Shown: piece after piece, positions 53,265 to 63,700 of the stretch
How positions within the stretch are numbered: the first letter of the stretch is position 1
How the letters are laid out: each line of letters starts with the position of its first letter
Assembly: GCA_017465905.1 (NCBI GenBank)
Contig: JAFTVE010000012.1
Location: 1 to 64,000 of the forward strand
Source of the DNA: Bacteroidaceae bacterium
GTDB lineage: Bacteria > Bacteroidota > Bacteroidia > Bacteroidales > Bacteroidaceae
Reading direction: 5' to 3'
Length of the DNA stretch: 64,000 nt
Translations under genes and position numbers: made by a program
The notes under the pieces: model-generated
Databases searched by the model: none
What the model was told of the DNA's origin: nothing
Seen by the model: the letters and a program-made list of their open reading frames with translations, nothing else

Positions 53265-54224
53265 ATGCATAGTTCTGCTTTTAATTCTCCATTGAAGTGT
53301 GTAGCCACGATAGGCTCGTTCGATGGGGTGCACCTGGGTCATCGGAGTTTGCTGAGTCAGGTGCGTAGCATTGCCGATGAGCGTGCGCTGAAGGCTGTGG
53401 CGGTGACTTTTGACACGGCACCGAGGAGGGTGCTGCATGGCGTTGGTGATGCTCATCTGTCGGCACTGGATGAACGAATGGCGCTGCTGCGTGGGGCGGG
53501 CATGGATGAGGTGGCGCTGCTCACCTTCACTCGCGAGATGGCACAGCTCACGGCACGGGAATTCATGCAGCAGGTGCTAAGGGAGCAGTTGGGTGTGGCG
53601 GTGCTGATTATCGGCTATGACCATCGCTTTGGACGAGGACGTATCGAGGGCTTCGATGACTACGTACGCTATGGCAAGGAACTGGGCATCGAGGTGGTGC
53701 GTGGCGAGGCTTGCATGTATGATGGCGAGGCTGTGAGCTCTACCCGGATACGTGGCTGCATAGCCGAGGGGCGTATCGCCGAGGCCAATACCTTGCTTGG
53801 CTACCGTTACTCGCTGATTGGTGAGGTGGTGGACGGCTATAAGGTGGGGCGCAAGATAGGGTTCCCTACGGCCAATCTCCGATTGCACGATGAGCATAAG
53901 CTGCTGCCTGCTGGTGGGGTGTATGCGGTTTATGTTAACTTTGTTGGCAACAATGAAGATAACGTCCAAGCGGACGGGAACAACTCTCAGCCAGAACACG
54001 TTGGTATGCTCAACATCGGGCAACGTCCTACGCTCAATAATGGCGAGGAACGTAGCATCGAGGTGCATATCCTTGACTTCGAGGGCGACCTCTACGGTAA
54101 GTCGCTGCAACTGGTATTTGTGGAGCGACTGCGCGATGAGCAACCCTTTGAGAGTGTCGACGACCTCATTGCCCAACTCCAGGCTGACAGGGAGAGGGTG
54201 AGGCAATTGACAATTCACAATTGA
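53265..54224 (+). CDS. ribF: Bifunctional riboflavin kinase / FAD synthetase
   Basis: This enzyme phosphorylates riboflavin and adenylates FMN to FAD. The N-terminal nucleotidyltransferase has GSFDGVHLGH, and the kinase domain carries GRKIGFPTANL. I place the start at 53265 (319 residues). An in-frame ATG at 53241 would overlap the HAD stop by four bases, but its first codons lie in micro-repeat sequence. The C-terminus also ends in ATTGACAATT repeats. Confidence 0.93.
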   Translation: MHSSAFNSPLKCVATIGSFDGVHLGHRSLLSQVRSIADERALKAVAVTFDTAPRRVLHGVGDAHLSALDERMALLRGAGMDEVALLTFTREMAQLTAREFMQQVLREQLGVAVLIIGYDHRFGRGRIEGFDDYVRYGKELGIEVVRGEACMYDGEAVSSTRIRGCIAEGRIAEANTLLGYRYSLIGEVVDGYKVGRKIGFPTANLRLHDEHKLLPAGGVYAVYVNFVGNNEDNVQADGNNSQPEHVGMLNIGQRPTLNNGEERSIEVHILDFEGDLYGKSLQLVFVERLRDEQPFESVDDLIAQLQADRERVRQLTIHN

Positions 54225-54271
54225 CAATTGAAAATTCACAATTCACAATTAATAATTCATAATTATATATC

Positions 54272-55024
54272 ATGTGGACAATCGTTAAACTAATACTTTT
54301 CTATTTTGCCTATCAGTTGGGGTTCACCGCTTTGGTGGCTGCGATATCGCACTTTGTAGTGCCTATAGATGGGATTATGATGACCTCCTTGGCTATGGTC
54401 GCCTCCACGCTGATGATGATGTGGCACCTCGTTCGCTTCAAGTATGTGAGCTTGTCGCATGATAAATACAAAGAGGTGAGCAGGCAGGTGCTGCTCGTGG
54501 CTGTGGTGTTTGTGTTTGCAGCCATGTATGTGCTCAATCTGCTTATTGAGCAGGCCGGCATTCCTAACACGATGGAGGATACCTTCATCGCCATGAGCCG
54601 CAACCCCTTCGGTCTGCTGTCCATCGCTCTGCTGGCTCCTATCCTGGAGGAGATGCTTTTCCGTGGCGCTATCGAGGGGCGTATGCTCCGTATGTTCCGC
54701 AATCCGTGGACAGCTATCGTCGTGTCGTCGCTCATCTTCGGTGTAGTACACATGAATCCGGCGCAGATACCTTTTGCCTTCCTTCTTGGTATGATGTTTG
54801 GTTGGCTCTACTACCGCAGCGGCAGTATGCTCCCCGGCATAGTGGGGCACGTGCTCAACAACTCGGTGGCTGCAGCGAACATGATACTCTATGGTAACGC
54901 CACGCTGGAGGAGCAGGTGCAGGACAAGCTCTCCATGTGGCTGTGGGCTGCCGTGGCATTCGCGGTGTTCATCGTGGCTACTGCATGGCTAAACCGCCAT
55001 CTAAAAAAACAAGAATCTGTTTGA
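54272..55024 (+). CDS. CPBP family intramembrane glutamic endopeptidase
   Basis: This 250-residue membrane protein has about seven hydrophobic segments and the CPBP motifs LEEMLFRGAIEGR (EExxxR) and FGVVHMNP (FxxxH), plus GHVLNNSVA near the third site. Unlike the CPBP gene at 15.3 kb its codon use matches the neighbours, so it is a resident gene. It follows ribF, separated by about 47 bases of AATTCACAATT repeats. The substrate is unknown. Confidence 0.9.
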   Translation: MWTIVKLILFYFAYQLGFTALVAAISHFVVPIDGIMMTSLAMVASTLMMMWHLVRFKYVSLSHDKYKEVSRQVLLVAVVFVFAAMYVLNLLIEQAGIPNTMEDTFIAMSRNPFGLLSIALLAPILEEMLFRGAIEGRMLRMFRNPWTAIVVSSLIFGVVHMNPAQIPFAFLLGMMFGWLYYRSGSMLPGIVGHVLNNSVAAANMILYGNATLEEQVQDKLSMWLWAAVAFAVFIVATAWLNRHLKKQESV

Positions 55025-55090
55025 AAATATCTCTCGGAGAACTCGAAATAATAAGAAAAACAGGTTCGAAAGTAAAAAAAGTTTGTCCTG

Positions 55091-55123
55091 TTGCAACTTT
55101 TTGGGGTGTTCGTTACGTCTAAT
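55091..55123 (+). promoter_or_regulatory. Possible ECF sigma promoter of the DUF2807 gene
   Basis: TTGCAACTTTTT (55091-55102) and CGTCTAAT (55116-55123) look like the -35 and -10 of an ECF-dependent promoter, not the housekeeping TAnnTTTG type. The spacing between TTGCAAC and CGTC is 18 bases. The start codon follows at 55159. Confidence 0.5.
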
Positions 55124-55158
55124 GTACAGAAAGCAGAACAACTAAAACGAAACAGATT

Positions 55159-55923
55159 ATGAGAAAGTCATTGATAACAGTATGTATGTGTGCTGGCATG
55201 TTGGCAGCAGCAATGCCTATGGAGGCCTCGACGGTGTGGAGCAGCTATATGAGTGAAGAGCCGAATGCGGCACCTGAGAGAAGCCGCGGCGTGGTGGCAC
55301 GCATGGACTTGCCCGAATTCAGCGCTATATACTGTGATGTGGTGGCCAACATTACCATCGAGCAAGGCAATGAATTCTTGATTGAGGCGCGTGGCCCCGA
55401 ACACCTCGTGCGTCTCATTGAGCCTGAAGTGAGCAAGAATGGTACGTTGACCGTGAAGTCGACCAAAGAGTATAAGGTGAAGAAAGACAACGGTATCAAC
55501 ATCCGTATCGTATCGCCTACCATTGACATGGTATATAATGATTGCGTGGGCAATATCCACTTGAAGGGTACAATCAAGACCAAAATGATGACGGTGACCA
55601 ACGAGGGCGTGGGCAATATCACCTTCGATAACCTCCAATGTGAGATTCTCCAGGTAATCAATGAGGGTGTAGGCAATATCGAGTTTACCGGAAAGGTGGC
55701 TGAGCGTGCTGTGTTCAAGTCTGACGGTGTGGGCAATATCAATGCCTATAACCTCGAGACTCCCGACCTCACGGCCGACCTCAATGGCGTAGGTGGCATA
55801 GAGTGCTATGTGACCCAGCGCTTCACCTGCTCGGCAAATGGCGTGGGCAGTATTTATTATAAAGGAGATCCCAAGCAGACGAATATCCAGAACAACGGCA
55901 TTGGGAAGGTGCGTCGCAGATAG
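55159..55923 (+). CDS. DUF2807 exported beta-helix protein
   Basis: This 254-residue protein has a signal peptide (about 1-23, VCMCAGMLAAAMPMEA) and a repeated beta-strand pattern in which VGNI recurs about every 20 residues (GNIHLKG, GNITFDN, GNIEFTG, GNINAYN). This is the DUF2807 (head-domain or auto-transporter adhesin-like) family. Such proteins often sit downstream of ECF sigma factors. The function is unknown. It is convergent with aroK. Confidence 0.9.
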   Translation: MRKSLITVCMCAGMLAAAMPMEASTVWSSYMSEEPNAAPERSRGVVARMDLPEFSAIYCDVVANITIEQGNEFLIEARGPEHLVRLIEPEVSKNGTLTVKSTKEYKVKKDNGINIRIVSPTIDMVYNDCVGNIHLKGTIKTKMMTVTNEGVGNITFDNLQCEILQVINEGVGNIEFTGKVAERAVFKSDGVGNINAYNLETPDLTADLNGVGGIECYVTQRFTCSANGVGSIYYKGDPKQTNIQNNGIGKVRRR

Positions 55924-55935
55924 CGGGTGGGGGAT

Positions 55936-56460
55936 TTATAGAATCTCTTCTTTGAACCGCTCTACCGATTCGCTTATCTGTTTGACGTTTTCCAGCTGGT
56001 TGGCACAGAAGCTATGTGTGGCGCGGCTGTAGTAGGGAAGGCGGCGGTTCAGTGTCTCGGTGATATAGCTGCGCAGCTCCTCGTCGGTCTTTCCGGCTAC
56101 CAAGGGGCGCTGGGTGCGGGCTATGGTGAGGCGGGTGAAGATGACATCCACTGAAGCGTCAAGGAAAACGGTGGTACCCTGTGCATTCATATACTCCATG
56201 TTGTCGAAGAAGCAGGGGGTACCGCCACCAGTAGCAATAATCACATCTTCAAACTCGGCTACCTCGTGCAGCATGTTGCGCTCAATCTGGCGGAATCCCT
56301 CTTCGCCTCGTTCGGCAAAGATTTGTGATACTGTAGCATGATAACGGCTTTCAATATATAGGTCAAGATCTACAAACTGTAGACCAAGGTCCTTGGCAAG
56401 CGCCTTTCCTAAGGTTGTCTTGCCTGCTGCCATGAATCCGACGAGAAGAATACGGGTCAT
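55936..56460 (-). CDS. aroK: Shikimate kinase
   Basis: This 174-residue enzyme phosphorylates shikimate at O3, a late step of the chorismate pathway. The P-loop is GFMAAGKTT (8-16). The substrate-binding stretch DLDLYIE and the GGTP turn are present. Its ATG overlaps the topA stop (ATGA), so translation is coupled. Confidence 0.95.
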   Translation of the reverse strand: MTRILLVGFMAAGKTTLGKALAKDLGLQFVDLDLYIESRYHATVSQIFAERGEEGFRQIERNMLHEVAEFEDVIIATGGGTPCFFDNMEYMNAQGTTVFLDASVDVIFTRLTIARTQRPLVAGKTDEELRSYITETLNRRLPYYSRATHSFCANQLENVKQISESVERFKEEIL

Positions 56461-58787
56461 TTCTTTCGTCTGCGTGGGGTGGCTGGCTTGTCGGCCGACT
56501 TTTCAATAATCTCCATGCATGCGGCGAGGTCAAGAGAGGCAGGATCGGTACCTGTCGGTATCTTGTAGTTCTTGCCGTTGGCTGCGATGTAGGGGCCATA
56601 GCGTCCGTTGAGAATCTCTATGTCGGGGTTTTCGGTGAAGGTCTTTATCAGTCGTTGCTGCTCGTACTGACGCTTCTCCTCGAAGAGCTGGATGGCTTCG
56701 TCCAGTGTCACCTGCATGGGGTCGAACTTGGTGGGCAGGCTTACGTATTGCTTGCCTTGCTGCACGTAGGGACCAAAGCGGCCTACGTTGACCACGATGG
56801 GCGCTCCTTCCCACTCACCGAGGGTGCGTGGCAGGGCAAAGAGTGCGAGGGCCTCGTCCAGGGTGATGGTGTCGAGTGACTGCCCTTTCTGCAGCTGGGC
56901 AAAGCGGGGTTTCTCTTCGTCGGAGGCCATGCCTATCTGCACTACAGGGCCATAACGGCCAATCTTTACGGATACCTGGCGTCCGCTCTGAGGCTCAGTA
57001 CCGAGTATGCGTTCACCCACCTTGTGCTCCTGCTTCTCGCTCATCGACTTTTCGATAAGTGGGGAGAAGTCTTTATAGAAGGCAGCAATGACTTCGTCCC
57101 AGGGTTTGTCGCCCTCGGCCACTTCGTCAAATTCCTTCTCGATGTTGGCAGTAAAGTTGTAATCCAATACCTGCGGGAAGTATTGTGTGAGGAAGTCATT
57201 GACCACTAATCCTATATCGGTAGGAACAAGGCGTGCCTTCTCGCTGCCATAGCTCTCTTTGGCTGTCTTGTCGGTTATCTTTCCGGCCTTCAATGTCAGC
57301 ACATTGATGGTGCGCTGTTGGCTTGGTTTGTCTTCTTTAACGATATAGTCGCGGTTTTGTATGGTGCTGATGGTGGGCGCATAGGTGGATGGACGTCCTA
57401 TGCCCAACTCTTCCAGTTTATGTACGAGCCCGGCTTCATTGTAGCGGAGCGGGTGCTGTGTGTAGCGTTCAGTAGCTTGCACTTCGGTGTATTGCAGCTT
57501 CTGTCCCTTGTGCATAGGGGGCAGCATGGGACCGTCTTGATTGTCGGTCTGCACATCCTCATCGAGCGACTCACGGTAGATACGCAGGAAGCCATCGAAG
57601 GTGACCACCTCGCCAGTAGCAGTGAAGAGGTAGTCTGACCCCGTCATGCTGATGGTGGCTGTGGTCTTGTCGATGAGCGCATCGGCCATCTGTGATGCGA
57701 GTGTACGTTTCCAGATGAGGTCGTAGAGGCGACGCTCGGCTGCAGTGCCTTCGATGGCAGTACGGTCCATATAGGTGGGGCGTATGGCCTCATGTGCCTC
57801 TTGGGCTCCTTTGGCCTTGGTCTTGAAGTTGCGCATCTTATGGTACTGCTCACCTATATTTTCGGTGATGACCTTCTTGCTGGCTCCGAGGCATAGGCTC
57901 GAGAGGTTCGTAGAGTCGGTACGCATATAGGTAATCTGTCCCGATTCGTAGAGTCGCTGCGCGATGGTCATTGTCTGTGATACGGAGAATCCCAGTTTGC
58001 GGGCGGCTTCCTGTTGCAGGGTCGAGGTGGTGAAGGGAGCAGCGGGTGACTTCTTCAGTGGCTTGGTCTGCACCTCTTCGATAGTATATGTAGCATCCTT
58101 GCATTGTGCGAGGAATGCCTCAGCCTGCTCCTTTTTCTTGAAGCGGGTGTTCAGTTCGGCCTTCATCTCTGTGGTGTTACCATCAGCATCAGGAACGAGG
58201 AACACGGCCACTACGCGGTAGGCTGCTTCGCTCTTGAAGGCCTGTATCTCACGCTCACGCTCTACAATGAGGCGTACGGCTACTGACTGTACACGTCCGG
58301 CCGAGAGCGAGGGCTTCACCTTCTTCCATAGTACGGGCGACAGTTTGAAACCTACGATGCGGTCGAGTACGCGTCGGGCCTGCTGAGCGTTGACAAGGTT
58401 GATGTCAATGTTGCGGGGCGCCTGGATAGCATTGGTAATGGCCGTAGGGGTGATTTCGTGGAAGACGATACGGCGAGTGTTCTCGGCCTTGAGCCCAAGT
58501 ACCTCGAACAGGTGCCAGCTGATGGCTTCTCCTTCACGGTCCTCATCGGATGCGAGCCATACGGTCTCGGCCTTGTCGGCTGCTTTGCGAAGTTCCTCCA
58601 CGACCTTCTTCTTGTCTGAAGGGATTTCGTAGGTGGGGACGAATGTGCGGGTATCTATGCTGAAGTCTTTCTTCTTCAGGTCGCGTATGTGACCGAAACT
58701 TGACATCACTTTATAGTCTTTTCCTAGGAACTTCTCTATGGTCTTTGCCTTGGCAGGGGACTCTACTATCACCAGATTTTTTTGCAT
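56457..58787 (-). CDS. topA: DNA topoisomerase I
   Basis: This 776-residue enzyme relaxes negative supercoils. The TOPRIM domain carries Glu9 in VIVESPAKA and Asp81/Asp83 in SDEDREGEA; the nucleophile is Tyr287 in ITYMRTDST. The C-terminus has topoisomerase repeats (GRYGPY twice) instead of zinc ribbons. The open frame extends to 59027, but I start at MQKNLVIVES (58787), because a -7 box at 58817-58824 lies inside the longer version. Confidence 0.95.
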   Translation of the reverse strand: MQKNLVIVESPAKAKTIEKFLGKDYKVMSSFGHIRDLKKKDFSIDTRTFVPTYEIPSDKKKVVEELRKAADKAETVWLASDEDREGEAISWHLFEVLGLKAENTRRIVFHEITPTAITNAIQAPRNIDINLVNAQQARRVLDRIVGFKLSPVLWKKVKPSLSAGRVQSVAVRLIVEREREIQAFKSEAAYRVVAVFLVPDADGNTTEMKAELNTRFKKKEQAEAFLAQCKDATYTIEEVQTKPLKKSPAAPFTTSTLQQEAARKLGFSVSQTMTIAQRLYESGQITYMRTDSTNLSSLCLGASKKVITENIGEQYHKMRNFKTKAKGAQEAHEAIRPTYMDRTAIEGTAAERRLYDLIWKRTLASQMADALIDKTTATISMTGSDYLFTATGEVVTFDGFLRIYRESLDEDVQTDNQDGPMLPPMHKGQKLQYTEVQATERYTQHPLRYNEAGLVHKLEELGIGRPSTYAPTISTIQNRDYIVKEDKPSQQRTINVLTLKAGKITDKTAKESYGSEKARLVPTDIGLVVNDFLTQYFPQVLDYNFTANIEKEFDEVAEGDKPWDEVIAAFYKDFSPLIEKSMSEKQEHKVGERILGTEPQSGRQVSVKIGRYGPVVQIGMASDEEKPRFAQLQKGQSLDTITLDEALALFALPRTLGEWEGAPIVVNVGRFGPYVQQGKQYVSLPTKFDPMQVTLDEAIQLFEEKRQYEQQRLIKTFTENPDIEILNGRYGPYIAANGKNYKIPTGTDPASLDLAACMEIIEKSADKPATPRRRKK

Positions 58788-58816
58788 AATTTCAGAGCGC
58801 TTCAGAAAATTTGCCG

Positions 58817-58824
58817 CAAAAGTA
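58817..58824 (-). promoter_or_regulatory. -7 box of the topA-aroK operon
   Basis: The minus strand reads TACTTTTG. The predicted leader is about 23 bases. Confidence 0.6.
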
Positions 58825-58890
58825 GACAAAAAAATCCAATCGCTCTTATATAATAGGTATAAAAGTGCTTTTTTTTGGTTAGCAACAGTT

Positions 58891-58942
58891 AAAAAGGCAA
58901 GGATGTAGGCTATCCCTGCTGTTTGGGGATAGCTCTCCTTGC
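58891..58942 (-). terminator. Terminator of the TPR/outer-membrane barrel operon
   Basis: On the minus strand GCAAGGA pairs with TCCTTGC and CTATCCC with GGGATAG, in nested arms, followed by five T (58891-58895). Confidence 0.8.
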
Positions 58943-58995
58943 TCATGTTTATAGTTGCCTCGCTTACCGTGGTGTGTGGCTCTGCCCGAAGACAA

Positions 58996-60720
58996 TCAGA
59001 ACTTGTAGGTAGCTCCAGCCAGGGCATGAATGCCTTGGGCTGAGTAGCTGTTATAGATCTGGTAATGTCGGTTGAGCAGGTTGTGTCCGTCGAGGGTGAT
59101 GGTCCAATGTTTGTTCAAGGCATAGCGGAGGCCAAGGCTGAGATCGAAAATGGGAGCCTCGCGGAGTGGATTGTCTGCAACGCCACTTGGCCACTCAAGG
59201 GAACTGCCTGGCATATTGTTGCCATAAGGAATATCGTCCCAGTTGAAGGGGCAAAAGAGGAGGTAGCGGAGGTCTGCAGTGGCAGTGAAGCCATTGAGGA
59301 TGTGGAGGCTGGCTCCTGCACGGGTGTCGAGCTGCGGAGCACGTGCCAGAAGGTATCGATAGTCGTTACCTACTATCCAATGGGTATAGGTGCCTTCGGC
59401 ATAGCAGGTGAAGAGCTGCTTGTAGTCGTAGCCGAGCTTGCCGCCACCATAAGCAGCCTGAGCATCAGCAGTGGCAAAGCCGGTATAGAGAATATTGTTC
59501 TCTACGGCTCCAGTCTCGAACAGATTGTTCTCCGTGATGCGATAGCCACCATTCAGGTGCAGGTGGAGCCCCTCGGTGAGGCGGACGTTGCCTTCGAGAC
59601 GGGCATTGATGAGGGTGTAGGCTGCAGATAGGGGACTCTCGGCATACCAATAGGGAGATAGGGTAGCAAGGGTGCTATATGTAGCAAGCTGGCGGCCACC
59701 GTCAAGAGTGAGGGCAGCAGTGAAGTTGCGTCCTGCATTGTAGCTGAAGCTGCATGCGGGAGATGCCTTGAAGCGCTGGCCAGTCTGACCTGAAAAATCG
59801 ACGTTGAGGCCGGCGGTCAGTTGGTAGTGGCCGAAAGTGCCGCGCCATTGGGGAGTAAGGCCCCAATAATTGACATCTTCATGCTTGTTGGGATGGTTAT
59901 AGGCGAGCATGTCGCTGTGTATGCCCAGAATGGCTGCATGTTGTTCATTGAAGCGCATACTCAGGGTGGCAGAGGTGCTGAAATGATTCTCTCCATGGCC
60001 TTGATGCATGCCTGCGTATGCTTGCTGGCCTATGTGGCTATAACCGGTAGCTACAACATATTGGAAACGCTCCTTGATGTCCCCCTTGACATAGAAGTGT
60101 CCATCAAGATGAACCGACTGCTGGAGGTCGGTCTCGTATGGGGTGTAGGTGTGTATGGCAGACAAAGATGATGAGGTGAAGTAGTTTAGCCAGTGCTGTC
60201 CGAAGTTAAGAGCTGCGCCAAGCTCAACAGCATCGAGTGTCAGGCGATAGGCGGCATTGGCTGTGGCTTGGTAGAGGTATGAGGACCATTTGTTGTCGTT
60301 GCTGGGTGTGGGCAGCTTGCCGTTCCAGCCCTGCAGGGCAGTGCTGAAGGAGAGAGCATGCCGTTGCCCAAAGTGTAGGTTATAGGCGGCCAGCATATCT
60401 GTGTTGTTGTAGTTGCCATAGCCTAAGTGGAGATAGCCAGGCAGCCCTTTTGCTGTGGTGATAGGCTGTGAGGTTGCCGGCAGTGCACGACGGTCAAACT
60501 GCGTGATGGGTATACCCTCCTGGGCATATACAATATCGGATTTCTTGATGGAGGGCTCTACCTCACCTGGGATGAACTGATGCTTTGTGGCACCGGATAT
60601 AATGGGGTTATAGGTGCTCTCTACGAGAACCATGCGATTGATTGTGTCGTTGGTGGCTGTCTGTGCCACAGCGCTTGCTGCGATGAGCAGGGCAGGGAGT
60701 AGGGTGATATATCTTTTCAT
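58996..60720 (-). CDS. Outer-membrane beta-barrel protein (TonB-receptor barrel-like)
   Basis: This 574-residue protein has a signal peptide (MKRYITLLPALLIAASAVAQ) and a long series of amphipathic strands. It ends in Phe (ATYKF), typical of outer-membrane barrels. The late stretch ALNKHWTITLDGHNLLN resembles TonB-dependent receptor barrels, but no plug domain or TonB box is seen. The partner TPR gene lies 20 bases upstream. I place the start at MKRYI (60720); an upstream ATG at 60735 is also in frame. The ligand is unknown. Confidence 0.75.
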   Translation of the reverse strand: MKRYITLLPALLIAASAVAQTATNDTINRMVLVESTYNPIISGATKHQFIPGEVEPSIKKSDIVYAQEGIPITQFDRRALPATSQPITTAKGLPGYLHLGYGNYNNTDMLAAYNLHFGQRHALSFSTALQGWNGKLPTPSNDNKWSSYLYQATANAAYRLTLDAVELGAALNFGQHWLNYFTSSSLSAIHTYTPYETDLQQSVHLDGHFYVKGDIKERFQYVVATGYSHIGQQAYAGMHQGHGENHFSTSATLSMRFNEQHAAILGIHSDMLAYNHPNKHEDVNYWGLTPQWRGTFGHYQLTAGLNVDFSGQTGQRFKASPACSFSYNAGRNFTAALTLDGGRQLATYSTLATLSPYWYAESPLSAAYTLINARLEGNVRLTEGLHLHLNGGYRITENNLFETGAVENNILYTGFATADAQAAYGGGKLGYDYKQLFTCYAEGTYTHWIVGNDYRYLLARAPQLDTRAGASLHILNGFTATADLRYLLFCPFNWDDIPYGNNMPGSSLEWPSGVADNPLREAPIFDLSLGLRYALNKHWTITLDGHNLLNRHYQIYNSYSAQGIHALAGATYKF

Positions 60721-60739
60721 TGTCATGATGTGCATAGGG

Positions 60740-63700
60740 TTATTGTTGGGTTTGAGGTTGTTCCAATGCCTTCAGGCGTGTCTCCACCATGGAGGCGATG
60801 TCGTCATCGGCGTGATAGCTCTGCTTGAGCGAGAGCAGGTACTGCTTTGCCTCGATATTCTTCTCCTTCTTTACATATACGTCGGACAGGAGAACGAAGC
60901 TGCGTGCAAGCCAATAGCTGTGGGGGGTACTTACATTGATATAGTCGAGTATCTCCTGCTCGGCCTTGTCGTAGTTCCCTGTATTGTAGTAGAGCTGTGC
61001 CAGGAGATACTTGGCTTCGGCTCCATAGACATTACGTGTGTCACCGGATAGCTGCTTCAGGTCTTCTATGGCTGCATCGTTGCGCTTCTTGTCCAGATAG
61101 ACCTTGGCGCGATAATAGCGCAGCTCGTTGCTTGTCTCCGGTGCCAGCATGCTGTTGGCAAGTACGGCTCCGGTCTCCTTCATGATGACATCTTGGTTGC
61201 CAAGTGCTCGGGCAGAACGCAGACGATGTATCTGTGCATGCAGTTTGGTTGACGGGTTGTCTGTGATATCAATGAGGCTACCATAGGAGGTCATGGCTAA
61301 TGTGTAGTCCTTGTGGTTGTAGGCCATGTCGGCAACCATGCGTGTAGCCTCCTCGCAATATTTGCTGTTGCGCTGTCCGGCTACAAATTGTAGATGTTGG
61401 CGTGCATCGTCATAGTCGTTCTGCTTGTAATGGATGCACCCTAAGTAATACCGTGTGTCGATGACATAGGCTCCATTGGGGAACTGATTGAGGTACTTGG
61501 TGAAACCATCGGTTGCCTGCTTGTCGTTCCCGCGTGTGTAGGCCAGCTCGGCAGCCTTATAGGTGAGGGAGTCGTGCTCATTGACATCTACCTTGACCAT
61601 GCCTTGAGCCTGTGAGGCGAATTCAACATAGCTGTCGACCATATTTTCCTCTACATAAAGGGTCTTGAGGTCGCGCATGGCCACATTAGCCTGCTCGCTG
61701 CCTGGATAATTGGTGATTACCGCCTTATAGGCATTGATGGCCTGGCGAATCTGATTGTTCTGATAATAAATCAAAGCTATCTCGTTGCCTGCCTTCGGAG
61801 CATATTGGCTGTGGGGGAAGCGAGTGGTCAGTTGCTCGAATACTTGGATGGCCTGCTCGCCCTTGTCGAGCTGTACATATGCACGTCCCTTCTCGTAAAG
61901 GGCATCGTCGAGATAGTCTGATTGCGGATAATTCTCGATGAGGAAGGTAAGTGTACCAATTTTGTCGGTGTATCGTCCGGATAGACCTTGGGCGAAGCCT
62001 TTCTGATAAACGGCATAGTCGGCAACTGAAGGCTCCATATTGATGGCTTTTTCGTAGGCGGTCTCTGCGGCGCTGTATTGGCGCGATTGGTAATAGCAGT
62101 CGCCAATACGCATCTGGGCGTCGGCCAACGTGGTCTTCTCAATGATTCCCTTTGTTGCCGCGCTTGATTGAAGCAGCTGTCCGAAGCGCTTGAAAGCTTC
62201 CTGATAGTTCTTTTGTGCAAATTGCGCATATCCCAAACCATACAGAGCCAACGCATAGGTGCGGCCATTGCGCTCTGTCGTAAGGTTAAGGTATTGGGTG
62301 TAGTCCTTGGTCGCTTGCTTGATGTTGCCACCACGGTAGTTGGCTTCGCCACGCCAGAAGAGGGCATCGGCTCTTGTCTGGCGGTCATAGTCGCCTACTC
62401 TCAGCGATTCGTTGAATCTGGTGATGGCTACGCCCATATTACCGTTGGCGAAAGCTTCGGTTCCTGCTTTATAGAGCAGCTTTTGCTTGGCCTCGAGGAT
62501 GGTGCTGCTGGGATGTTGAATCTTGGCAATGGATTGTAGGGCGGCATCATGATTCTTGGTGTGCATGTATGTCTCTACCAGATAGCTGTTTACGCGGTCA
62601 GCATATACGGATGACGGGAACTCATTGAGGAAGCGCTCCAATACCTTGACAGATTCTCCAAAGCCTGAATAGGCTGTTTCGTGCACGCATACCGTATAGT
62701 TATACATGGCACGCTCGCGTACCTGTGGGTCGGCGGTCATAGAGGCTGCCTGCTCAAAACAGAGGCGTGCCTTGTTCTTGTCGTCCAGGCTGAGGTATGA
62801 CAGGCCGGCATGCAATTGGGCATTCTGGGTAATGGCATCGTCGCCTTCGCTGACCATAGCAAATATCTCCGGTGCTCGTAGATGCTCCTTTGTGTTGAAG
62901 TGGGCCATACCAAGCTGATAGAGGGTCTCACGCTTGGGAGAGTCTGCAGCAGCCAGATACTCTTCCAGAACGATGGCTGCCTTGAGATAGCGCTGTTGCG
63001 CATAGAGAGCCTCTCCCTGTATGCGTTTCATGTCGAGGGTATATTCGTCTTGCTTATACTCTTCTAAGTATGCTTCGGCTGAGGCTTCGGCTTCGGAGTA
63101 CTCTTTGGTTGCAAGGGCTATCTCTGCCAAGTAGTATCGCGATGGGCGATGGAAGGCCTGGGCATCCTTGGTTTGATTGAATCCCTCTTCTGCCTTGTCG
63201 TAACGCTTGCCGATAAAATCGGTGTAGGCTGTATAGAACATTGCCTCTGTATCATAGCGGTCGCTTATCAGGCTCAAGATGCCCAATTGTGCTGAAGCCT
63301 CTTCGTAGCGTTCCTCTTGTATCATTGACAGGGCATAGGCAAGGACAACATCGTCGCGCTCCTTATCATTGAGCATGTCGGGGTCTATCTTGCCCATATC
63401 TTGAATGACAGCGGCGTAGTCTTCTTGGGCATAATGGCTAAGAAGGATCAGTGCCTTCATGCGATTGAGCTCCGGAGTGTCAGGATACTCGTTGATATAC
63501 TTTGTAATGATGCTTGCTGCAGATGCTGCATCCTGATAGTATGCGATGATGGCCAGCATTGCCGCGGTTTCGCGTTGCTGTATGCTGGAGCAGTTGCCTG
63601 ACTGTACCTCACGTAGCAGTTTGGCTGCCATCTCGTAGTTGTGCTCGTCCAAGAAACTGCGTGCCTGCTGTAATTGTAATTCAGGTACATCTGTAAGTGT

